From Bacillota bacterium (GTDB lineage Bacteria > Bacillota > Bacilli > Alicyclobacillales > SLC66): a stretch of 40,657 nt of DNA. Below are positions 17,885 to 24,537 of the stretch, one piece after another. The notes below the pieces were generated by a model. That model was given only the letters and a program-made list of their open reading frames with translations, had not been told where the DNA came from and did not search any database. The stretch lies in the NCBI GenBank assembly GCA_026627345.1, contig JAPNUP010000117.1, positions 1-40,657 of the forward strand. The letters run 5' to 3'. A program made the translations under genes and the position numbers. How positions within the stretch are numbered: the stretch's first letter is position 1; each line of letters starts with the position of its first letter.

Positions 17885-18877
17885 ATGCACGAAACAGCAT
17901 CAGGACTTAAGGCGAGAACGGCGGCTTTGATCGCTCTGATTGTGAGCTGCACGGCTGTGATCGCCATCTATGAATTCGGAGCGTTTCAGCGCTTTTTGAA
18001 TATCGCGTTATTTCGCGACTTGTTTCAAAGCATCGTTTGGGAAGGTATCCCTTTTGTGGTGCTAGGCGTCGCACTTTCGGCGATCGTCGAGGTCTGGGTG
18101 AAAGCGGACGTGATGGCCGGGGTGTTGTCAGACGGCCTGATGGGGAGGCTGATGGCTGGGCTCACGGGTCTGTTTATCCCAGCTTGTGACTGTGGCGTTG
18201 TGCCATTGGCACGGGGCCTGCGCCGTAAAGGTGTGAGTGAATCGGTCGCTTTCACCTTCGTGTTGTCTGTCCCGACGGTCAACTGGATTGCGATGGCCGC
18301 GACTTTCTTTGCTTTTCATCGTGAGTGGCAATGGCTACTTGTCCGCATGGGGGCGGCGCTTGCGATTTCACTGGTCGCCGGGTTCGTCGTGCGCTTTGGC
18401 GAAGAGGGGCTAACCGAACGGGTGCAAACGAGTATACATTTGCATGATCATGGGCGGTCAAAGTGGCGATCTGTCATCGAGCACGCGCAGAGTGAACTGT
18501 TTGAGGTTGGCCCCTTTTTCGCTGCGAGCGCTTTGCTGGCGGGGCTCGTACAGGGCTTTACTCCGCTGCGCGCAGTCACTGTGTTTACGCACGATTCGCT
18601 CTGGTCTATTCCGCTGATGATGGCGCTCGGGGCGATTCTGTCTTTGTGTTCGTCCGCCGATGCCTTCGTTGCGATCGGCTTGTCCACGCTGTTTTCGCCG
18701 GGCGCTATCCTCGCTTTTTTACTTGCCGGACAGATGATCGATCTGCGCAACCTCGTGATGATGCCCAAAGTATTCAGTAGACGGACGCTTACGCTGGGCT
18801 TGACAGTGGCGGCAATTGGCATTTTTGCAGTGGCCGTGCTCGTGAATCATCTCTCTTTCGGCAAAATGCTTGTATAG
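17885..18877 (+). CDS. ArsP_1/DUF318-family permease (YcgR-like)
   Basis: Polytopic membrane protein of the PF03773 permease family. Named members (ArsP) export organoarsenicals, while Bacillus YcgR has no firm substrate. About eight hydrophobic segments are visible in two halves. The motif PACDCGVVPLARGL (residues 99-112, C101 and C103) and the second-half CSSADAFVAIG near 257 are the conserved family sites. A histidine-containing linker (about 185-192) joins the halves. At 330 aa it is normal. ATG 17885 has AAAGGCGG upstream, inside the structured leader. The next gene is a short YcgQ homologue, matching the ycgR-ycgQ pair. Transport of arsenicals is not implied by sequence alone. Confidence 0.88.
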   Translation: MHETASGLKARTAALIALIVSCTAVIAIYEFGAFQRFLNIALFRDLFQSIVWEGIPFVVLGVALSAIVEVWVKADVMAGVLSDGLMGRLMAGLTGLFIPACDCGVVPLARGLRRKGVSESVAFTFVLSVPTVNWIAMAATFFAFHREWQWLLVRMGAALAISLVAGFVVRFGEEGLTERVQTSIHLHDHGRSKWRSVIEHAQSELFEVGPFFAASALLAGLVQGFTPLRAVTVFTHDSLWSIPLMMALGAILSLCSSADAFVAIGLSTLFSPGAILAFLLAGQMIDLRNLVMMPKVFSRRTLTLGLTVAAIGIFAVAVLVNHLSFGKMLV

Positions 18878-18940
18878 ACGGTGGCATGGTGCTGTCGCAC
18901 CACCGTCCACGGGAAGAATAAGCGGCTGACGCCGTTATTC
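18877..18940 (+). repeat. Dispersed two-hairpin repeat, copy B
   Basis: Lies directly after the permease stop. The outer stem GACGGTGG (18877-18884)/CCACCGTC (18900-18907) and an inner TGGTGC/GCACCA option form hairpin 1. GAATAA-g-CGGC/GCCG-TTATTC (18915-18940) forms hairpin 2. The 53-nt core 18888-18940 differs from copy A at one base. It is 34 nt before the ycgQ-like start. Confidence 0.85.
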
Positions 18941-18973
18941 TGAATAGACGTTTGATAAGGAGTGGGTGTTGAC

Positions 18974-19321
18974 GTGGCGTCTGAGAAAAATTTGCGCATG
19001 TTGATTCTGGTTTTGTATGCGAGCGCGCTCTCCCACATGCTGTGGACGGGGGAAATCTATCGCTTTGTCGGTGGGTGGCTCGTGCCTTGGTTGTGGGCGT
19101 GTTGTGTCGTGTTGTGGATCCTCGTTTGCGGCATGGTGGTGTCGATGTTCAGTCGATCTCGGTCTGATGAGAGCACGGATGCCCTGGTGCCGGTCGGTGC
19201 TGCATCACCTGCATCGAAAGCAACTTGGGACATGGCACAAGGTGTCTTGTACGCGCTGTTCGCGATGCCCCCTGTGATCTATATTGCAGGTGCGATCACT
19301 GGTGATCTGCGTTGGTTTTAG
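18974..19321 (+). CDS. Short YcgQ-like (DUF1980/TIGR03943) membrane protein lacking the C-terminal domain
   Basis: Membrane protein of 115 aa with hydrophobic segments at about residues 8-24, 32-52 and 88-108. The pairing with an upstream YcgR-like permease identifies it more than sequence does. Full-length YcgQ proteins are about 270-290 aa, with a soluble C-terminal domain after the membrane part; here the frame stops right after the third hydrophobic segment, and I find no continuation downstream. It may be a reduced form or a broken gene. GTG 18974 follows AAGGAG (18957-18962) by 11 nt; the GTG at 18962 would overlap that site. Function is unknown. Confidence 0.65.
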   Translation: MASEKNLRMLILVLYASALSHMLWTGEIYRFVGGWLVPWLWACCVVLWILVCGMVVSMFSRSRSDESTDALVPVGAASPASKATWDMAQGVLYALFAMPPVIYIAGAITGDLRWF

Positions 19322-19370
19322 GTCTACCTTTTACTCGACCACACTTGTATATCCCCCAAGGTTTCCTGTA

Positions 19371-19388
19371 GTCTGTTAATGGACAGAC
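19371..19388. promoter_or_regulatory. Inverted repeat upstream of the ahcY-like gene, possible operator
   Basis: GTCTGT-N6-ACAGAC, 27 nt before the proposed start, in the only gap between the ycgQ-like and ahcY-like genes. Its spacing would suit a dimeric repressor; it could also be a small RNA hairpin. No regulator gene is adjacent. Confidence 0.35.
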
Positions 19389-19415
19389 AAAATAATGAAA
19401 TGGGGGACTTGGACA

Positions 19416-20705
19416 TTGGCTAATGATAGAACGGCTGAAGAGCAGCGAGCAGAAGTGTTGAGCAATTCGCAAATTCGCGATTACGGTTTATACGAGAATG
19501 GACTGCTCAAGATTGATTGGGTAAAAGGACGTATGCCGCTGTTGCGACAACTCGAGGCGGAGTTTGCGCAGAGTCAACCTTTTGCCGGTAAACGTGTTGT
19601 GATCTGTCTTCATCTCGAGGCGAAGACGGCTTATCTGGCTAAAGTGGTACAAGCAGGAGGCGCGCAGGTGACGGTGGTGGCGTCGAATCCGTTGTCTACA
19701 CAAGACGACGTGGTGGCGGGGCTCGTTCACGATGGTATTACCGCGTATGCGTGGCACGGCGCGACACAAGAGGAGTACACGGCGCACATCCGCGCCGCAC
19801 TAGACGCCCATCCGCAGATGATTATCGATGACGGCGGGGATTTGGTGACTACACTTCACCACGAACGGCCGCAACAGGTGGCGGAAGTCGTTGGCGGCTG
19901 TGAAGAGACGACGACAGGCATTCTGCGCTTGCGCGCGATGGCGGCGCAAGATGCACTGCGCTTTCCCATGATTGCAGTCAATGATGCGTTCATGAAGTAT
20001 CTCTTTGATAACCGCTATGGGACCGGTCAGTCTGTCTGGGACGGTATCATGCGCACGACCAACTTGGTTGTAGCCGGGACAACGGTCGTCGTCGTAGGAT
20101 ACGGATGGTGCGGTAAAGGTGTCGCGATGCGCGCGCGTGGGCTCGGTGCCCGTGTGATCGTCTGCGAAGTCGATCCGATCAAAGCGGTCGAGGCCCATAT
20201 GGACGGTCATCAAGTGATGCCGATGTCAGAAGCGGCAGCCCACGGAGATTTCTTTGTCACCGTGACAGGCAACTGCGACTGCATCACAGGGGCGCACTTC
20301 GATGTCATGAAATCTGGCGCGGTCATGGCAAACGCCGGACATTTTGACGTTGAGATCAGCAAACCAGATTTGCAGGAGCGGGCGGTCAGTGTGCGGCGCG
20401 TGCGCACCAATGTCGACGAATATACACTTTCGGACGGGCGCAAACTCTACCTTCTGGCTGAAGGGCGGCTAGTGAATTTGGCTGCAGGGGATGGGCATCC
20501 AGCGGAAGTGATGGATATGACATTTGCACTGCAAGCCTTAGCGCTTCAGTATGTATCGTCTGGGAATCTCACGCCAGGCGTCCATGACCTGCCACGCGAG
20601 CTCGATGATCGGGTCGCGCGGATGCGCTTGGCAGCGCTTGGCGTGTCTACTGATGAGTTGTCGGAGTCACAAGATGCGTATCTGCGCGGTTGGGGTCACG
20701 CGTAA
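19416..20705 (+). CDS. ahcY: Adenosylhomocysteinase (S-adenosyl-L-homocysteine hydrolase)
   Basis: NAD-dependent enzyme that splits S-adenosylhomocysteine into homocysteine and adenosine, relieving methyltransferase inhibition. The substrate motif HLEAKTAYLA lies in the first 70 residues. The catalytic block NDAFMKYLFDNRYGTGQS contains the lysine and aspartate of the family, and the NAD site VVVVGYGWCGKG follows. The length of about 429 aa matches the shorter archaeal/thermophile type without the eukaryotic insertion. I prefer TTG 19416, which follows GGGGGAC by 9 nt. The ATG at 19395 has no ribosome site. Many Bacillales, including B. subtilis, use the MtnN/LuxS route instead, so its presence is informative about lineage. 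Confidence 0.93.
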   Translation: MANDRTAEEQRAEVLSNSQIRDYGLYENGLLKIDWVKGRMPLLRQLEAEFAQSQPFAGKRVVICLHLEAKTAYLAKVVQAGGAQVTVVASNPLSTQDDVVAGLVHDGITAYAWHGATQEEYTAHIRAALDAHPQMIIDDGGDLVTTLHHERPQQVAEVVGGCEETTTGILRLRAMAAQDALRFPMIAVNDAFMKYLFDNRYGTGQSVWDGIMRTTNLVVAGTTVVVVGYGWCGKGVAMRARGLGARVIVCEVDPIKAVEAHMDGHQVMPMSEAAAHGDFFVTVTGNCDCITGAHFDVMKSGAVMANAGHFDVEISKPDLQERAVSVRRVRTNVDEYTLSDGRKLYLLAEGRLVNLAAGDGHPAEVMDMTFALQALALQYVSSGNLTPGVHDLPRELDDRVARMRLAALGVSTDELSESQDAYLRGWGHA

Positions 20706-20760
20706 GCGGTACACTGATGCCGTTATTCAGTAGACGGTGGTGCTGTTGACCACGTTCTAC
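20703..20760 (+). repeat. Dispersed two-hairpin repeat, copy C (rearranged)
   Basis: Hairpin 2 comes first (TAAGCGG, then GCCGTTATTC at 20719-20728, with an enlarged loop). It runs into a unit beginning TAGACGGTGGTGCTGT, the same as the left end of copy B. That second part makes its own hairpin, TAGACGGTGGT with ACCACGTTCTA (9 of 11 paired). It starts inside the ahcY stop codon and ends 31 nt before the hydrolase start. Confidence 0.7.
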
Positions 20761-20790
20761 TGGATGCATAAGCGACTGGGGGACTTTTGG

Positions 20791-21516
20791 TTGAGACCAC
20801 TCATTGGCATATCAGGCAACGAAGAAGGGGCGGCCAAAGGACGGTCAGGTCTCTATATCGGCGCTGACTACACCGACGGCATCTATGCGGCAGGCGGACT
20901 GTCGTCCGTCGTCGCCTTTACCATGGAAGAGGATATCATCCGAGAGCTCGCAGACCGGCTAGACGGGCTGCTCTTGACCGGCGGCGTCGATGTCGACCCG
21001 CGCTATTTTGGGCAAGAGCCACACATCGGACTCGGAGAAATCTCTCCTGTGCGAGACGCCATGGAAGCGAAGCTGCTGCAGGCGATGCTCGAACGACACA
21101 AGCCGGTACTTGGCATCTGTCGCGGCGTTCAGGTGATGAATGCCGTGCTCGGCGGCACGCTCTATCAGGACCTGCCGCGTGAGTGGAGCGGTAGGCTTCA
21201 ACACGCGCAACAGGCGCCGCGTCAGCACATGGCACACGTGGTTGACCTTGTGGCAAACACGCGCCTCGCTGCAATCTACGGGGACGAAGTGGTACCAGTG
21301 AACACGTTTCATCACCAAGCAGTAGATCAGGTTGCGCCTGGCTTTGCGGCTTGTGCGCACAGTCGCGACGGACTCATCGAGGCGATCGAGCGTCCGGGTG
21401 CGGACTTTGTACTCGGCGTGCAGTGGCACCCAGAGAACCTCTGGCGGACACATGCAGGCCATCGACGCTTATTTGACGCTTTCGTTCAAGCTGCGCGAAC
21501 CAGGGCGCAAGCGTGA
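20791..21516 (+). CDS. Class I glutamine amidotransferase-like hydrolase (peptidase C26, PuuD-like)
   Basis: Stand-alone GATase-1 domain of the gamma-glutamyl-GABA hydrolase group, cytoplasmic. The nucleophile is the cysteine of GICRGVQV, and the partner His-Glu pair is in VQWHPEN. The early LLLTGGVDVDPRYF and the internal FHHQAVDQV are both typical. 241 aa is normal. TTG 20791 has a GGGGGAC ribosome site at about 20778-20783; an upstream frame from 20737 lacks one. Its last 48 nt overlap the convergent flippase gene. The pathway (polyamine, glutamyl-amide or other) is not shown by the neighbours. Confidence 0.88.
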   Translation: MRPLIGISGNEEGAAKGRSGLYIGADYTDGIYAAGGLSSVVAFTMEEDIIRELADRLDGLLLTGGVDVDPRYFGQEPHIGLGEISPVRDAMEAKLLQAMLERHKPVLGICRGVQVMNAVLGGTLYQDLPREWSGRLQHAQQAPRQHMAHVVDLVANTRLAAIYGDEVVPVNTFHHQAVDQVAPGFAACAHSRDGLIEAIERPGADFVLGVQWHPENLWRTHAGHRRLFDAFVQAARTRAQA

Positions 21517-22800
21517 CAGCAACTGTCGATCGTTTGCAGTAAAGAGAAACAAGTGTCGTAACGGTCGACCGGTCAGGCGCTTGAAGTAGATGATCGACAT
21601 GATCAGCGCGACGGTGTAACCTGACGTGGAGCCGATGGCGCCACCTAGCATGCCGATGCGCGGGATGAGGATGACGCACAGGGCAAGATTGACGGCGATA
21701 CTGGTGAACTGCATATAGACAGGATAAGTCACTTTCCCCATTTGATCGGTGAAAAACTGCGTCAGCAGACCGATCATGCCATACGCAGTCGTGCCGATGA
21801 GCAGCACCTGAAAGGCAGGGACCGACCCGGCATACCGCGCTCCGTAGATCAAGTGGATGAGCGGGGAAAATAACAGGTACATGGCGGCCGCTGTGACGAC
21901 CAAAAACCAAAAGGTGAAGCGAAAGGTGCGCTCCGTCAATTCGATGGAGCGCTCTTTTTCATGTGCGGCCACTCTTGTGTACACAATGAGTGCTACGCTA
22001 GTCGAGATCTGCCACAAGACCTCGGACGATGTGACCGCCGGCGAATACAGGCCCGCTGCAGTCGTCCCTGCTAGCCATATGACCATATAGGCGTCACCGC
22101 GGTAATTGAGTTGCGTCAGGACGTTTTGCAGCGCTACTTTCTTGCCGTAGGCGAACATGCCACGCGAGATTTCAGGGTCGCGGCGAGGGCGAAAGCGCAC
22201 ACCCGCAAGCCTACGCGTAATGGCGACTGTGATGAGCGCCGCGAGAATGTTCGAGAAAAGCCATAGACTGAGCGTCCAGATAAGCTGATGAGAAAATGGC
22301 AGGTGCCGCGTGCGATCGAGCACAAAGAGGATACCAATGAGGACTGAAAATGACGCGATCTGAATGACATTGACTCGGTTGAGCCAGTCGATTTCGTTCA
22401 GTGCTTGCAGCAGATTGGCGCAAAAGCCGAACAGGAGAACGAAAAATAAGGTACCAAAGACGAAGCCGGCGTATAGGAAGATGGAACTCAAGCCCGCCAG
22501 CGCAAAAGCGATGAGTGCAAGCGGCACCACAGCGACGGAAATCTGTAAGAAAAAACGCACCGCAACGCTGACAGTGGATTGTCGATCCAATTTCAGGCGA
22601 TTCATTCCATAATTAAAAAAACGCGTAAAGGCGATGAAGTAAAAGGATCCGAAAAGCAAGGTGTTTTTCACTGTCGAGTAGATCCCAAAGTCTCCGACCG
22701 AAGCCAAGTAGTGCGTGACCAAAGACGCGCCGAGGATCGTCAGTACACTCACGCCAAGCTTGTAGCCAATCGTGCGAATAATGCGCATCACAGAACTCAT
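21469..22800 (-). CDS. Polysaccharide flippase (MOP superfamily, Wzx/PST-like)
   Basis: Polytopic membrane protein expected to move lipid-linked sugars across the membrane. Around 12-14 hydrophobic segments span the 443 residues. The N-terminal IRTIGYKLGVSVLTILGASLVTH and the late pattern LGGAIGSTSGYTVALI are typical of oligosaccharide flippases. ATG 22800 has GGGAGG 6 nt upstream; the frame upstream to 22827 has none. No glycosyltransferase neighbours identify a specific polymer. The C-terminal coding end overlaps the convergent C26 hydrolase gene by 48 nt (21469-21516), with no terminator between. Confidence 0.85.
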   Translation of the reverse strand: MSSVMRIIRTIGYKLGVSVLTILGASLVTHYLASVGDFGIYSTVKNTLLFGSFYFIAFTRFFNYGMNRLKLDRQSTVSVAVRFFLQISVAVVPLALIAFALAGLSSIFLYAGFVFGTLFFVLLFGFCANLLQALNEIDWLNRVNVIQIASFSVLIGILFVLDRTRHLPFSHQLIWTLSLWLFSNILAALITVAITRRLAGVRFRPRRDPEISRGMFAYGKKVALQNVLTQLNYRGDAYMVIWLAGTTAAGLYSPAVTSSEVLWQISTSVALIVYTRVAAHEKERSIELTERTFRFTFWFLVVTAAAMYLLFSPLIHLIYGARYAGSVPAFQVLLIGTTAYGMIGLLTQFFTDQMGKVTYPVYMQFTSIAVNLALCVILIPRIGMLGGAIGSTSGYTVALIMSIIYFKRLTGRPLRHLFLFTANDRQLLSRLRPGSRSLNESVK

Positions 22801-22949
22801 AACCATCCTCCCACGAGAGTATAGCACGCGTTTGAACGCTTGTCCCCCGCTAAAGGCCTTCGTGGTACTTCTTCAGATGCAACAGGCGTTGACCGCTTCG
22901 CCTGCCGGCGGCAGAGGTGGACAAGAAGCTTGTGCAAGGAGGAATGAAA

Positions 22950-23225
22950 ATGGTGGTCACAACGATGAACCGACATTTGCTGGTGCAGCTCCAAGTAGGG
23001 ACGAACGCGGCTGGGAAGCCGAAGTTGCAAAACCGTGCGTATCCATCCGTAGATGTCAATGCAACGGACGATGCAATTTCGAGTGTGCTGTCAGCACTCG
23101 AACCGCTGTTCGCTGACACAGTCTATGCGATGGGGCGAGTCGACACGGTGCAGATTCAGCCGGACACCAGTTCTAGCACTTCGAGTTCGACGGCTAGTAG
23201 TGCTACGACCTCGACCGTCGCCTGA
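22950..23225 (+). CDS. DUF1659-type small protein
   Basis: Small protein resembling Bacillales DUF1659 (PF07872): an N-terminal strand-rich segment LLVQLQVGTNAAGKPKLQNR followed by a helical part. Its last 20 residues are an almost pure Ser/Thr/Ala tail, unusual for the family. ATG 22950 has AAGGAGG (22936-22942) 7 nt upstream; an earlier ATG at 22944 is too close to it. It is followed after 40 nt by a DUF2922 gene, the usual pairing. No function is established for either family that I know of. Confidence 0.78.
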   Translation: MVVTTMNRHLLVQLQVGTNAAGKPKLQNRAYPSVDVNATDDAISSVLSALEPLFADTVYAMGRVDTVQIQPDTSSSTSSSTASSATTSTVA

Positions 23226-23265
23226 TCTCTGTCCTAGCGCTGCTATACCAAACATAGGGGGTTGA

Positions 23266-23487
23266 ATGATGAAAGACACATTACAGTTGTCCTTTCTCAC
23301 CGATTTAAACAAGACAGTGCATCTGACCGTGCCGAATCCGAAACAGCCGATTGACGCGACTGCGGTGGGCGCTGCTATGGATGCCATTGTGGCGGCAGAT
23401 ATCTTCTCCTTCGCCAATGGACGCATTGTCAAGAAAGTGCAAGCGAAGCTCGACAGTACAGACAGCAGTGCCATTGCCCTTTCGTAG
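23266..23487 (+). CDS. DUF2922-type small protein
   Basis: A 73-residue protein of the DUF2922 (PF11148) type: a strand pair (LQLSFLTDLNKTVHLTVPNP) followed by a helix (AVGAAMDAIVAADIF). The pattern VPNPK with the following acidic and hydrophobic helix is the family hallmark. The ATG at 23266 (or 23269) has AGGGGG upstream. It is probably co-transcribed with the DUF1659 gene. A 9-bp hairpin (GGGAGTCGC, 23525-23550) follows the stop but has no convincing U-tract. Confidence 0.8.
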   Translation: MMKDTLQLSFLTDLNKTVHLTVPNPKQPIDATAVGAAMDAIVAADIFSFANGRIVKKVQAKLDSTDSSAIALS

Positions 23488-23524
23488 ACAAGTGCAGGCC
23501 GCGTGATCTGCGCCAGAGCCCACA

Positions 23525-23550
23525 GGGAGTCGCGTTTTCCAGCGACTCCC
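23525..23550. terminator. Hairpin after the DUF2922 gene, possible weak terminator
   Basis: GGGAGTCGC / GCGACTCCC with an 8-nt loop gttttcca. It is located between the plus-strand DUF2922 gene and the minus-strand DUF1450 gene. The T-tract after it is poor on both strands. Confidence 0.5.
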
Positions 23551-23629
23551 TTGCGTATTGTCAAGGTTTTCCGTCATAATGTATCGGTAGTGTAATGCGC
23601 GCGAAAGTGAATTGCTGTTTGCAGAACAG

Positions 23630-23869
23630 CTAAGGGTTTTGTGCGAAGTAAGACTGCACCAGCACCCACAATTCTTCTTGTGTCGGGGCTTCTAGCAATG
23701 TATATTCGTCTAGCAGGGCAAATGGCACGCGGTAGCAGCGATGACAGTTGCCAAGACAACCCCACTCTGTGATGTGCAGACCTTCGAAAGTAGTGGACGC
23801 GCGACTGAGCAATTCTTCTGAGCCAAAAGGGCGATTGCCGATACAGGTCTCCAATTTACGGGTGGCCAT
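23630..23869 (-). CDS. DUF1450 (YuzB-like) cysteine-rich small protein
   Basis: A 79-residue protein with the DUF1450 (PF07293) signature: C9 in the N-terminal part and the cluster CLGNCHRC near the middle, followed by PFALLDEY. The cysteine spacing resembles a thioredoxin-like ferredoxin or a metal site, but no activity is established. ATG 23869 has GGGAGG 9 nt upstream on the minus strand. It faces away from the ECF sigma gene, so their promoters share the 130-nt gap. Confidence 0.8.
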   Translation of the reverse strand: MATRKLETCIGNRPFGSEELLSRASTTFEGLHITEWGCLGNCHRCYRVPFALLDEYTLLEAPTQEELWVLVQSYFAQNP

Positions 23870-23955
23870 TTTTCTATTCCTCCCTTTTGTTATTGTACCA
23901 TGTGCATACCGTCATCGAATTGAAACAAAAGACGGACGACGTAGAACCTTTTGCT

Positions 23956-23982
23956 TGTAACCTGATGAGAATCGGACGCGTC
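23956..23982 (+). promoter_or_regulatory. ECF-type promoter, probably autoregulatory
   Basis: TGTAAC (23956-23961), 17 nt, then CGTC (23979-23982). This matches the SigX/SigM class of Bacillus ECF promoters (TGTAAC or TGAAAC, spacer 16-17, CGWC). Start of transcription would fall near 23990, immediately before the sigma gene, as expected for self-activation. Confidence 0.6.
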
Positions 23983-24017
23983 TATACAGGTAGTCGCACG
24001 TGGGGTGGATCTATTTG

Positions 24018-24536
24018 TTGGTGCGGCATGATAGTGATGAGGCGCGCGTAAATCTCCTGCGCGAATTGATGGACGCGCACGGCAACGACGTGTTGCGTGT
24101 GGTGTACGGAATCGTTCGCGATCGACAGATCGCGGAGGATCTGAGCCAAGAGGTATTCGTGAAGGTCTATGACCATTTGCCCGAATTTAGGCAAGAGAGC
24201 AGCTATAAAACTTGGATTCTTCGCATTGCCGTGAATCGTGCGAAAGATTATTTGCGGTCGGCGGCGCGTCGTTCTGTGCCTGTGGACGACCTGACGTATC
24301 TGACGCAGGATGAAACGGCTGAACAAGCGGCACTGGCGCATTTGGATCAACAGGACTTGTGGAAAGCGGTGCTGGCACTACCGGACACCTATAGAGAAAC
24401 GATGTGGCTCTATTATAGTCAAGAGTTGCAAGTCGACGAGATTGCGAGTGTCATCGGTGTCAGCGTATCGTCTGTGAAGACGCGTTTGCATCGAGGACGC
24501 GAACTTTTGCGGCGCGCATGGGGAAGGGATGACTGA
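24018..24536 (+). CDS. ECF-type RNA polymerase sigma factor
   Basis: Sigma-70 family, extracytoplasmic-function group. Region 2 is clear (VVYGIVRDRQIAEDLSQEVFVKVYDHL, then the SYKTWILRIAVNRAKDYLR promoter-melting part). Region 4 holds a helix-turn-helix (VDEIASVIGVSVSSVKTRLHRGRELL). About 172 aa. The start is uncertain. The GTG at 24000 would leave almost no leader after the ECF promoter, while TTG 24015 or 24018 or GTG 24021 have GGGGTGG at 24002-24008 as a ribosome site. The probable anti-sigma gene starts 2 nt after its stop, the common ECF arrangement. Which signal it senses is unknown. Confidence 0.88.
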   Translation: MVRHDSDEARVNLLRELMDAHGNDVLRVVYGIVRDRQIAEDLSQEVFVKVYDHLPEFRQESSYKTWILRIAVNRAKDYLRSAARRSVPVDDLTYLTQDETAEQAALAHLDQQDLWKAVLALPDTYRETMWLYYSQELQVDEIASVIGVSVSSVKTRLHRGRELLRRAWGRDD

Positions 24537-24537
24537 C

